DNA of 64,000 nt from Trichomonas vaginalis G3. Taxonomy: Eukaryota; Parabasalia; Trichomonadida; Trichomonadidae. The stretch's first letter is position 1, and each line of letters starts with the position of its first letter. The notes below the pieces were generated by a model that worked only from the letters and a program-made list of their open reading frames with translations, made no database searches and was not told the origin of the DNA. The position numbers and the translations under genes were made by a program. The stretch covers positions 20,171,319 to 20,235,318 of the forward strand of contig NC_067206.1 in assembly GCF_026262505.1 (NCBI RefSeq). The letters are read 5' to 3'. Of the stretch, positions 49,835-58,397 are shown in pieces.

Positions 49835-51752
49835 TATACTCTGTTCTCAAACAATTTGTTAGCAATAGAACAAATACTAACGTAGTCATATACGTTTAAA
49901 TCAAACTCTTTCAATAAGTCATTTCTGAACTTTACAAATCCTTCTCTTAAAATTCTTACATCTTGTTTGCAATAGAATGTGCTATATTTTTCTACGTTGA
50001 AGTGGTTTTCATCTATTCTGCAACCTTTGATGGAATCTATGTTTTTCATGAATGTTTCAACATCTTTGACAAACTTACATGCTTCAGAAATGACACCAGT
50101 TCTGTTGTCATTCATGAGCAAAGTACTGCTGTAGTAGTTATATGGAAATACTTCTTTCGGTCCTGTTTGTAAGTTAAACATAGCAGGAAATAGTTTAAGC
50201 TTCTTATTTATAACACTGTAAGAGTCTTTTATAATAATTGCCCTTCCTTTATATAAGCCAGTTATTTGCATTGTTCGTGAACCTTTAATGATGGGAGTTC
50301 CTTTCACTTCTGTCATGTGTCTTAAGATAAAGTTTATGTCATAGCTGAGGTTGTGAAAATATACTAAACTCTTGTCAGAGAGTCTTTCCAAAAATCCTGT
50401 TGCACAGTTCTGACCCCAAATGCTTTCACTAACTGAACCATCTTCACTGTCATAACATATGTTAAACGCTTTATGAAAGCCGTCTGTGCTACACTCAAAG
50501 TCAGCAAAGAAAACGTGCTCAGGAATGAACTTACATTTAGCTTTATTTACTTCTTTTGACTCTGCTTTCTGCTTCAGTTGTACACAATACTTTGGAGGAT
50601 ATGTCAAATCTTTAAATGGTACAAGGTTCTGTTTATATAAGTCAGTCGTATATGTGAAAAGTTCTCCATAAGAAATAGGTTCAAAATATTTGCACTCCCA
50701 CAATGTTTTCATAACATCCCATAACGGTGTTGTTCTATCATAACGAACTACATATTTATCTTCTCTCTTTGTATAAATCTTCATCTGTTTCTCAATGTTC
50801 ATTCCACCACATTCCTTCAAGATTTCTTTGTAATTTCTGATGAAATATGTTGTCATTGGTAATCTTTCGTTTAGCATGTAGTGGTCTTCAACAAGAAGTA
50901 AGTCAATAGTTCTAACAGTTTCGCATTCTTTTGGTATATATCTCTTTATTTCATTATGTCTTGAGTCATTGAAGTAACCAATGGTAACATTAAATGCTAT
51001 ACCTGTTGCGTCAGAAATTTCTTGTACTTTACTTTGAGGAAAGTCTCTAACACGAATGACTTCTCTCATGTGGTCAATAGTTTCTTCATTTACTCCAGCC
51101 TGAATGCAAGCATAAACGAAACAATTGTCCTCTGTCATCAGTGTTGCAGTTCTTTTGTTCAGTTCATTGAAGATTTGGTAGCGCTCAAGATTTATAGGTA
51201 ATGTGCAAAGATACTTCCAGAACTGCCCGCTTCTCTTCTTATAAAACTTCTTTTCACCATTATCTTTCCAAAAGCTTTCTATAAGTGCTGGGTTTCCTGT
51301 TTGCTTAAGAGCTTCCAAAATGGCTTTCTGGTCATTTGTCAGTGTGCTTTCATCTCTATATGGTCTCTTTTTTGGTTTGCCTTTCTTTACATCTGACATC
51401 GTTAAGCCTTCATATTCTGTTAAATCATACATCTTTATTTCAGTAAGATTCTTTATGTTTGTCAAGAAGAAGTCATAGTGCATTTCAACAATACCTGCAG
51501 CATTTGCTTCTATCTCTGATATAAAGTTCTCCTTCAAGAGCTGATGTAGTAATGTTCCAATATTATTGAAGTTTAATGTAGAGCATTCATACTTTCCACC
51601 AAGTTTATAACATACCGTCCATCTCTGTTGTGAGTTTATTTTAATTTTCTCTAAGAGTCTCATGAAAACCTTACCGAAATGTTTGTGTAAGTAGTCTCTG
51701 TTTGGTTCATCTAAAGCTTCGATGTTAAAGTCAATGAGTCTATTGCCTGACT

Positions 51753-52361
51753 TCACATTCCTCTTCCTATTTTCTTCATCTTTTTTAACCATCTCTCACC
51801 TTCTTTTGGTTTGTCGTCAATGGAACGAATGACATCATTAGCTTTGCGAACTTGTTCTATAGCACTTTTAAACATCTCTCTTCTCTGTTGTTTCAGTGTG
51901 TCGTCTCTCTTTCTTGTTTCACCAACGTTCGCATTTGTTATGTCAAACATTTCACGCCTTACTTCATGTGGTACAGCTCTTCTTGTTTCGCCAACGTTTG
52001 AGTTCGTAAGTTCAAACATTTCTTGACGAACGTCATGAGAAAGAGCTTTACGAGTATGACCAACGTTTGCATTTGTTATGTCAAACATTTCTCTTCTTAC
52101 TTTATGTGGTACTGAACGTCTATGATATAAGTCAATAGCAACGTCATTTAAAGGAAAAGTTCTTGCATGGACTTCGTCCTCGCCGCGTTGTGGCTTTATG
52201 AACTCATGAATTTTATCGTAAGTTATTTCACCATTGTAGTCTTTAATGAAGTCAGCGAGTGCTTTTTTGTTTGTTGCGTAATGTTTTGCTATTTCTATGT
52301 TAGCTTCTGTTAGAAGTTGTTTTATTTCTGAGTGTTCTAACTTAGACAACTTCCGATACAT
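51753..52361 (-). CDS. repeat-containing protein upstream of polymerase B
   Basis: 202 residues. Three near-identical 23-residue units (V-P-H-E-V-R-R-E-M-F-D-I-T-N-A-N-V-G-E-T and variants) occupy about residues 83-150, with a fourth weaker unit. An N-terminal helical part and a basic C-terminus flank them. It overlaps the polymerase start by 40 nt. A double mini-hairpin (52169-52194) codes R-G-E-D-E-V-H-A within it. Position next to a protein-primed polymerase makes it a candidate terminal or accessory protein; unproven. Confidence 0.55.
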   Translation of the reverse strand: MYRKLSKLEHSEIKQLLTEANIEIAKHYATNKKALADFIKDYNGEITYDKIHEFIKPQRGEDEVHARTFPLNDVAIDLYHRRSVPHKVRREMFDITNANVGHTRKALSHDVRQEMFELTNSNVGETRRAVPHEVRREMFDITNANVGETRKRDDTLKQQRREMFKSAIEQVRKANDVIRSIDDKPKEGERWLKKMKKIGRGM

Positions 52362-52452
52362 CTTTAGTAGGAAATAAAAAAAATATTTTTTGAAAAAATT
52401 AGATTAGATTTTTTTAAGTTATTTTTCAAAATAATTTAATATTTTTATTTTA

Positions 52453-52944
52453 ATGAAACACATGCAAGATTGCAAGTTCTTTTCATACAATGCTCTCGCT
52501 ACTGCCATCAAGAATGAGTTCAATGGTGCTGCAAACGTTAATGTTATCTTTATCAAGAAGTTTGTGAAAGAATCAAAGTTTGTGAAAGAATCAAAGTTTG
52601 GTCAGTATGTCAGACCATTAGCTATCGTCATTGACCGCAAACGTTATACTTCACAAGAGTTAGCAGTAGTTTTGAAACAAAGGGGTTTCTTCGTGAATGT
52701 CAAAGATACACACTATACTGTTATAAAGAACTCCAACATTGACTTCTTCAGTATTGCTATGAATCTTTCCGAACAGAAAGAATATAAGAAGGGTGAAACA
52801 TCTGTGAAATATTATCCTTCATCTCTGAAGACAATAACGAACAAAGATGTTATACAAAAATTCTTACCAAAGGTTGAAGAAGCTTCTATTGACATTGACG
52901 AAGGAAGTGAAATGGTTGAAGAAATTGACCCTGACGTCATTTAA
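52453..52944 (+). CDS. small acidic-tailed protein, unknown
   Basis: 163 residues; F-V-K-E-S-K is duplicated near residue 40. C-terminal acidic tail I-D-I-D-E-G-S-E. It might be the counterpart of 7932-8351 in A (similar acidic tail). Start follows TATTTTTATTTTA. Divergent from the 52361 gene across a 91-bp AT-rich spacer. Confidence 0.5.
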   Translation: MKHMQDCKFFSYNALATAIKNEFNGAANVNVIFIKKFVKESKFVKESKFGQYVRPLAIVIDRKRYTSQELAVVLKQRGFFVNVKDTHYTVIKNSNIDFFSIAMNLSEQKEYKKGETSVKYYPSSLKTITNKDVIQKFLPKVEEASIDIDEGSEMVEEIDPDVI

Positions 52945-52962
52945 GCAAAAATATATTTTTGG

Positions 52963-53154
52963 TTAGTCTTCATATCGATATTTTACAAAAATTCCCCAAT
53001 GTATAAACTTTTCATACGCTTTTTCATAAGCTTTATATACCTTTAGAAATTTTACATAATCTTTAGAAGCTTCTAGATATTGTTTAAATGCTTTGTATGT
53101 CTTCAAAAATTTTGCATAATCTTTTACATGTTGTTCGTTCTCTTCTTCTGTCAA
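52963..53154 (-). CDS. 63-aa helical repeat protein
   Basis: Two to three copies of K-D-Y-x-K-F-L-K-x-Y-K-A in a row, a regular amphipathic helix. Start overlaps the stop of the fibre-like gene by four bases (ATGA), so the two are probably co-transcribed. Unknown. Confidence 0.45.
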   Translation of the reverse strand: MTEEENEQHVKDYAKFLKTYKAFKQYLEASKDYVKFLKVYKAYEKAYEKFIHWGIFVKYRYED

Positions 53155-53792
53155 GAGTTCTGAATAGCTAAATTCATGTCATCTAAAGCTTCTTCACCAA
53201 GTACTGCCCATATCTTTCCGATTTGATATTGAAGAACTCCATATGAACCAGCTGTTAAACCAGTATTTATAAGGTCCCATATCCATGATTTAGCAGTTTT
53301 TCCATCCTTTCCATCTTCACCGTCCAAACTGTTTTCGCCTTGAGGTCCTTGAGGTCCAGTGTCACCCTTCTCTCCTTTCAGTTCATCTTTATGTTCGTTA
53401 TAATATTCTAATGTCATAAGGTGTACATCATTACTGCTACCAGCAACGCCGAGAATTTGTTTTTCATTCATGACTAAATTCTTTAAGCATTTAATGTTGT
53501 CGTCAAATCGAAAGCTCTTTAGTAATTCAATGAGAACATTCAGTACTTTCACTAATGAGGCATCTACTGTAGAATTTATATATTGCACCATTCCATCATT
53601 TATGATAGGAACTTTACTTGTTGTAATGAATGGGTCATAAGTGTTAAAAGTATCGAAGTCAATGACTTTTTTAGTTTTTCCATCGTCAATGACTAAATCA
53701 TTACCTTCAATTGTTAAAGTTGAGTTTTCGTTTACTAGTTCATGTGCTCTTCTTGCTTCATTTGTTTCATACGCATATGCAGCAATAGTCAT
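53151..53792 (-). CDS. collagen-like fibre protein (Polinton B)
   Basis: 213 residues. N-terminal about 130 residues mixed. A collagen-type run G-E-K-G-D-T-G-P-Q-G-P-Q-G-E-N and G-E-D-G-K-D-G-K lies near residues 140-165. The C-terminal domain is hydrophobic. Collagen-like triplets form trimeric stalks in phage and viral fibres. It shares a 17-bp divergent start box with the penton-like gene. Likely the functional counterpart of the tail-fibre-like gene in A. Confidence 0.6.
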   Translation of the reverse strand: MTIAAYAYETNEARRAHELVNENSTLTIEGNDLVIDDGKTKKVIDFDTFNTYDPFITTSKVPIINDGMVQYINSTVDASLVKVLNVLIELLKSFRFDDNIKCLKNLVMNEKQILGVAGSSNDVHLMTLEYYNEHKDELKGEKGDTGPQGPQGENSLDGEDGKDGKTAKSWIWDLINTGLTAGSYGVLQYQIGKIWAVLGEEALDDMNLAIQNS

Positions 53793-53809
53793 ATTTTAAT
53801 GAGAATAAA
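53793..53809. promoter_or_regulatory. 17-bp shared divergent start box
   Basis: The only sequence between the fibre-like gene (-) and penton-like gene (+), ATTTTAATGAGAATAAA. On either strand it reads T-run, spacer, A-run, ATG. Same design as at 20992-21009 and 56754-56769. Confidence 0.6.
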
Positions 53810-54576
53810 ATGTTGTTCTATTTGCAAAGTACAGACCCGAATGAATATGGAACAGTAAAGCTACAAACAAACTTAGGTCTTCAGAATGAAGCACTTGCTT
53901 TCAGAGTTGTTGACTTCAATACTATCGCAACTTTTGTCATAACGGATGAAGCAGATTTCATAGAGATTGAAATAGATGACAAAAGAAGTTTTATAACATT
54001 TCCTAACAGAGCAGAGTATAGAATATAGATAAAATTGCTGGAGTTATAGATACTCTCATAAATGAAGAAACTATTGACAACATAGATGTCGAACTCTCTT
54101 CTGAGGGAACATTGAAGTTCAGCAGCGAGAAAGAGTTTAAGATACCAAGAATGAGTCATAGAGTTCAATTGCTTCTGGGAGCATATCATATGACATTTCC
54201 TTTAAAAAGCGTTGGTGGAGTTATTGAGATGAAATCTGTTCCATACGTATGTTATGGCAATTGTTTGTACATTGAGTCAAAAATAGCTAATGTCACAGGC
54301 ATTTCAGGAGTTAATAGTAAAGGTTCAGTAGAGTATAAATCTTTCTGTTATGCAGTCAATTCAATGTTCATTCCAAACGTTCCTGTTTTAGCAACTCATT
54401 TAGGTAAATGGGTTCGCATTAGTCCACATAATTTGAAAGACATGCAATTCAGACTCGTTGACTTTCAAGGCGAGCCTGTAATACTGAAGGCACCAGTGCG
54501 AATGACTGTTGAAGTAGACTTTTTAGATAATATTAAATGCAACAGCTTACAAGAGAACTCAGAGCTAAAAATATAA
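53810..54576 (+). pseudogene. penton-like minor capsid protein (Polinton B)
   Basis: Beta-rich, with F-R-L-V-D-F-Q-G-E-P-V-I-L-K-A-P-V-R-M-T-V-E near the C-terminus, matching the 5827-6631 gene of A, and N-terminal L-Q-S-T-D-P-N-E-Y. Expected size for the Polinton single jelly-roll penton. Read in two pieces; one break. Confidence 0.5.
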
Positions 54577-54779
54577 AGTATGAATGTTATGTATTAGGTC
54601 ATGAACTTTGGTTGTTGCTGTTTGATGAAACAAATGAGTTAGTTATGTCAGTCAAGAGAACAGAAAAATATTGTGTTAGTGAAAACTGCACCAAGTCAAT
54701 AAGATTAGGTCTGCATTATGAAGATGAGTTCGATACTGTTGAAGAAGTTTTGGACAGATACTATAAGTTGTTAACTTGA
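54537..54779 (+). CDS. 80-aa protein, unknown
   Basis: Starts inside the end of the penton-like gene (40-nt overlap). Compact mixed alpha/beta appearance (C-Y-V-L-G-H-E-L-W-L-L-L-F-D-E-T). Probably co-transcribed with it. Not recognised. Confidence 0.45.
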   Translation: MQQLTRELRAKNIKYECYVLGHELWLLLFDETNELVMSVKRTEKYCVSENCTKSIRLGLHYEDEFDTVEEVLDRYYKLLT

Positions 54780-54803
54780 AATTTTTTTGACTGACTGACT
54801 GCT

Positions 54804-55442
54804 TTAATTTACTAAAACATATTTCAAACAAAGCTTATAATCAGTAGATAGTTTTGTATACTCGTTCAAATATCTATACTTAAACTCAACTCCTGGAGTA
54901 CCTGGCGTTTCAATGATGCGGATGTTACCTATTTTCATGAATATTGGAGTTTGACCACAGCATTCGATTTCAGGGTCGAGATAGTCAATGACACATTGTT
55001 TCCCTGCTATTCGTGATATAACATTTTCAAGGTCCTCCTTTGTTAGAATTATTTGGTTCTTACTTATAAGATTTGTCAAAAGCTTCTTATCGTCTTTGAG
55101 TAAGATAGTTTGATACAACTGAAGAAGGTAATGGTCTACGTTATCTGAAGGATTTGTTTGAACATTTATGTAAGGGTTGTCGTTGGCTTCTCTTGAAAGA
55201 ACTTGGTCCAGTGGTGGATACTCTAACTTAACATCTGATGTAGCATTAGCATTTGAAGCTGAGTTTAAATTCACGGCGCCATGCGCCAAGACCGAAGGTC
55301 CTGATTTCAGCTCTTCTTTGTCTTTCAAACATTCTGAACTATAGTTCTTTATGACAATATTGTTTGTCGTTCGTGAGTCAACATTTGATGTTGGTTCAAT
55401 TGGAACATTAACGGCACCAGCTAAGATGGATTTGCTTCTCAT
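54804..55442 (-). CDS. conserved Polinton protein with CCG motif (B copy)
   Basis: 212 residues. N-terminal low-complexity Asn/Ser-rich half, then a helical part, then D-P-E-I-E-C-C-G-Q-T-P and a beta-rich tail with F-K-Y-R-Y-L. Same plan as 5241-5822 in A. A double mini-hairpin (55275-55300) codes G-P-S-V-L-A-H-G-A in the variable half. Starts after TTTTTATTCTATATGAA. Confidence 0.6.
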   Translation of the reverse strand: MRSKSILAGAVNVPIEPTSNVDSRTTNNIVIKNYSSECLKDKEELKSGPSVLAHGAVNLNSASNANATSDVKLEYPPLDQVLSREANDNPYINVQTNPSDNVDHYLLQLYQTILLKDDKKLLTNLISKNQIILTKEDLENVISRIAGKQCVIDYLDPEIECCGQTPIFMKIGNIRIIETPGTPGVEFKYRYLNEYTKLSTDYKLCLKYVLVN

Positions 55443-55476
55443 TTCATATAGAATAAAAACCTTTTATATGTATGAA

Positions 55477-55869
55477 ATGAACAATATACTCGACAAGGGT
55501 TTGAATGTAAAGCTAACGAATGAAAATATTGTTGAATTCACTGAGACAGGAGCTGTGTATAAAGATGTAGAACTACTGAACAAAAGAGCTAAGGGAAGAA
55601 GCAGAAACATGAACAAAGGGTGGAAGCCTATAAAAATTTATGTCAATGATGGCTCAGGAGGTTCAAACATAAAGTATGCAGAAAGTTATAGAGTTTATGC
55701 TCTCAAAGGTGAAAAGCCTTCATTTAAGAACAGCTATTCTAACACATATCCTCAAAAGTTAACGGATGGGGAAGTGGATGATATGAATGACAGCAAAAAT
55801 ATTAACAGAAATGGCGACAGAGATGCATGGAATTTGTTTACCATCAGTCAATTGAAGGTTAAGCTTTAA
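55477..55869 (+). CDS. basic protein, unknown
   Basis: About 130 residues from the ATG at 55477 (CTTTTATATGTATGAA before it); 55468 is an alternative start. Lys/Arg/Asn-rich (K-R-A-K-G-R-S-R-N-M-N-K-G-W-K). Convergent with the ATPase gene, overlapping it by 4 nt at the stops. Not recognised. Confidence 0.45.
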   Translation: MNNILDKGLNVKLTNENIVEFTETGAVYKDVELLNKRAKGRSRNMNKGWKPIKIYVNDGSGGSNIKYAESYRVYALKGEKPSFKNSYSNTYPQKLTDGEVDDMNDSKNINRNGDRDAWNLFTISQLKVKL

Positions 55870-56753
55870 AACAATGTTGGTCGTTCCCATGGAATATTTT
55901 TGACTTTAATGATATTAGTCATGATATGAATCTCAAGGTATGAACGAGGAGAGATGAGAGACTTATATGCTTCCCAAATTTCTTCAAAAGGTAATGTTAT
56001 ACCTGACTGTTTCCAAATGAGTTCAATATCATAACGTGAAAAACCTTGAAAGATAACAAAGTCAGTTATGAGACGTTTTATGTTTAAAGCAAGGAAACGC
56101 CATGTTTGCATAAGTATTGCTACAGTTAAATGGTAATGTCTGACTTTAGTTATGATGTTAGCTAATGGTGAGTCAGGCTTTGAAACTAAACCTTTTCCGG
56201 CGAAGTCGTCGCAAACGAGCAGAGTGTTTGAAGGATATTTTTTGAAGGGGTATTTTGAAAGTTTTGATAGAATGTAGTTTGTCAGTCGTTTCATATCGTA
56301 AACTCCTGAGTACTGACGTAAGTGGTGTTTGTCAATAATTCTTTTCATCTCCTCAGAGGTCTTTTGCATTCCTGACTGTATGAACTCTACGATGGCATAA
56401 TATTTTCTCTTACGTCGAATGTAACGTTGAAGAAATTCAATGAGTTCACTGTCTGGAACTTTAACGACAGATGCTTGAACTTTACTCATGAATGTTTTCG
56501 CCGTTGAGTCCATAGAGTCTGAAGTTGCTGATATAATGATTTGGTCATAATATGAGTCATTTCCTAAACGTTCTGTTATAAGAATATGACAAATGAGGTT
56601 AAATGTCTTTCCTGACCCCATCTTTCCACAATAAAAGTACACACCGTTTGAACAGAACTCATAGTCCTTACTGAAAGGAAGAATGAGAGAAGAGTTAAGT
56701 TTGTCTGTGGTTTCGTTCATGTCTTCATCTACGTCATGTATTAAATGCTTCAT
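55866..56753 (-). CDS. genome-packaging ATPase (Polinton B)
   Basis: 295 residues, intact. Walker A G-K-M-G-S-G-K-T near residue 43, Walker B L-L-V-C-D-D-F-A near 181, and V-A-I-L-M-Q-T-W-R downstream. Aligns by eye with 8865-9737. Belongs to the A32/FtsK-HerA packaging ATPases and would pump DNA into the capsid. Shares a 16-bp divergent start box with the minor capsid gene. Confidence 0.85.
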   Translation of the reverse strand: MKHLIHDVDEDMNETTDKLNSSLILPFSKDYEFCSNGVYFYCGKMGSGKTFNLICHILITERLGNDSYYDQIIISATSDSMDSTAKTFMSKVQASVVKVPDSELIEFLQRYIRRKRKYYAIVEFIQSGMQKTSEEMKRIIDKHHLRQYSGVYDMKRLTNYILSKLSKYPFKKYPSNTLLVCDDFAGKGLVSKPDSPLANIITKVRHYHLTVAILMQTWRFLALNIKRLITDFVIFQGFSRYDIELIWKQSGITLPFEEIWEAYKSLISPRSYLEIHIMTNIIKVKNIPWERPTLF

Positions 56754-56769
56754 TTTATCTCCATTAAAA
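56754..56769. promoter_or_regulatory. 16-bp shared divergent start box
   Basis: TTTATCTCCATTAAAA separates the ATGs of the ATPase (-) and the minor-capsid-type gene (+). It reads as a T-run, spacer and A-run start box on both strands. Confidence 0.65.
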
Positions 56770-57635
56770 ATGCAAGTCAGAAATATTCAGAACATAGCAC
56801 CGAGTCTAACTGACAAGAGTATAAAGATATACTATGAACACGTTATGATGAAACCTACCAAAATTCAAGAAAGTCAGTATACTTATGAATATCCAAGACA
56901 CTGGGTAGAGTATGTAGGTGGTGAGAAAGCTATTGAAATCAGACAGGTTCGAAGTATTGATTTCAGCAGAACTTTAATGTTTTGAGATATAATGATGAAA
57001 CAAAGAAGCAAGATATTTTTCCTGTCGCTGTGTATGTGAACTTAGATACAGGAGATGACATGAAAGTTTTTAACACAAAGCTTCAAACGGTAGTGAGAGA
57101 ACAACTGACTGCAGAAGGACATCCATTACCATCAGAAGTTACCATAGCATATAATTTTGAAACAAACTCAATAGATTTTAAAGTCGTCTCTGCAAAGAAG
57201 TCAGGTTTTACATTTAATGAAGCAGATGTATATTCGAATGAAAACTTCAAAGCTATTGCATGGTTAGATAATGACGATTGCTTTAAGAAAATCTTTAAAT
57301 TCAGTGACTCAAAGATGTCAATAGATGACCTTCGTGGAATGTTACCATCGACGTTTACAGTTGAAGGTTCAGCAGGATTGCTTACAAGATTGTCAATTGG
57401 TGGTATTTGGTCTCGTGAGAACATTGTTATAAAATCCAGTATAAGTGAATTTGCTGAAGAATCTATATTATGTCTTTCAAACTATATGTATTCGCCACCG
57501 AAGCATTATAGTATAACAAACTTTGTCAGTAAGTTTAACATAAGACTTGTCGAACCTTCTTCAATGAAAGATGTTGTGCTACCTAAAGATGGAAAGGATG
57601 GACTCATTATTGAGATGATTTTAATAGCATATTAA
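56770..57635 (+). pseudogene. minor capsid-type protein, paralogue 2 (Polinton B)
   Basis: N-terminal Y-T-Y-E-Y-P-R-H-W-V-E-Y, C-terminal P-P-K-H-Y-S-I and L-P-K-D-G-K-D-G-L-I-I-E-M. Paralogue of 46129-46986 and counterpart of 21010-21855. Read in two pieces; one break. Structural role inferred. Confidence 0.5.
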
Positions 57636-57860
57636 ATGAGCTTGTTCTTGAAGGTCATTCATGATGAAATAACTGTTGTAGAAGATGTTAGCAATTGTTC
57701 AGACATTTTGAAGCGAATAGATGAGATAAGAAAGAAGTTAGATAGACCGCAAAGCGGTGAGGGCGAAGCCTGTGAGAACGCTTATGTTTCATTGACTTTC
57801 TCCAGTAACGAGAACTTTTATGAGATAATATTGAAGAGAGATGATTTTAATATGGTGTAA
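57636..57860 (+). CDS. 74-aa protein with in-frame double hairpin
   Basis: The ATG follows the previous stop directly (TTAAATG). The middle R-P-Q-S-G-E-G-E-A-C-E is encoded by the double mini-hairpin at 57746-57771. Its stop abuts the next ATG (TGTAAATG), so three genes are packed end to end. Unknown function. Confidence 0.5.
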   Translation: MSLFLKVIHDEITVVEDVSNCSDILKRIDEIRKKLDRPQSGEGEACENAYVSLTFSSNENFYEIILKRDDFNMV

Positions 57861-58397
57861 ATGGTAGCTTGGGCAGTTTTAGGCGTAATGGGAACAAAAG
57901 CATTAGCATTTGGAGCAAAAGCACTTGGAGCTTATGACGCAGTAAATAAAATGAGTGGAGGAAGGGTTTCGAAGACATTAGATGCAAATAAAGGGAAGAT
58001 TGGAGGCTGGGTTGCAAAGAAGTTAAGATTAAATAAAATAGGGCTCATAAATAAAGCATCCAATTTGGTTGCGACTGAGTCAGAAAATGCTTTAGGAAAG
58101 GACGATGAGTTTGCAAAACACGCAAAAGACTTTAATGACCAGATGAAAGGTGAAACAATGCATTTAAATAGAGTCGATGGAACTAAAGAAAATGTTTCTT
58201 CTCCACAACTTCCACCAGCAGTTCTTCCGTATAGTCCCTATGGAATGTATGGAAACCCTTACGAAAGACCATTTGACCCATTGACTGGTGGAAGTAATTG
58301 GTATCATTATGGACGAAGAAGAAAGACAGTCAAGTTGGAGACGGACGTAAAGAAAGCAACTAAAAAGAAACCAAGAAAGAGAGTTATAAAGCAATGA
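57861..58397 (+). CDS. membrane-active-type protein with basic tail
   Basis: 178 residues. Gly/Ala-rich hydrophobic N-terminus (A-W-A-V-L-G-V-M-G-T-K-A-L-A-F-G-A), amphipathic helices, a Pro/Tyr-rich linker and a basic C-terminus (K-K-P-R-K-R-V-I-K). The build resembles adenovirus pVI-like internal capsid proteins and the 18127-18527 gene of A. The last about 10 codons lie in the right terminal repeat. Confidence 0.45.
   Translation: MVAWAVLGVMGTKALAFGAKALGAYDAVNKMSGGRVSKTLDANKGKIGGWVAKKLRLNKIGLINKASNLVATESENALGKDDEFAKHAKDFNDQMKGETMHLNRVDGTKENVSSPQLPPAVLPYSPYGMYGNPYERPFDPLTGGSNWYHYGRRRKTVKLETDVKKATKKKPRKRVIKQ

Larger units (their letters stand above)
47092..51792 (-). pseudogene. protein-primed DNA polymerase B (Polinton B), split by an insertion
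   Basis: N-terminal piece (49834-51792) has the proofreading motifs F-F-A-D-F-E (about residue 429), Y-F-H-N-L-S-Y-D-I-N-F (about 482) and Y-C-K-Q-D-V-R-I-L (about 611). C-terminal piece (47092-48558) has motif A D-F-D-A-V-S-L-Y-P-S-A (about residue 73 of that frame), motif B N-S-I-Y-G-K (about 228) and motif C Y-Q-D-T-D-S-M-H (about 321). A 1,344-bp MULE-like element lies between. Its ends supply the first about 22 codons of the second frame. Otherwise the polymerase looks well preserved. Confidence 0.9.

Noticed and set aside
53600-53792. A CRISPR-like or phage origin for the fibre-bearing region
   Set aside because: No spacer-repeat array exists anywhere in the window; the repeats found are iterons, minisatellites or hairpins.
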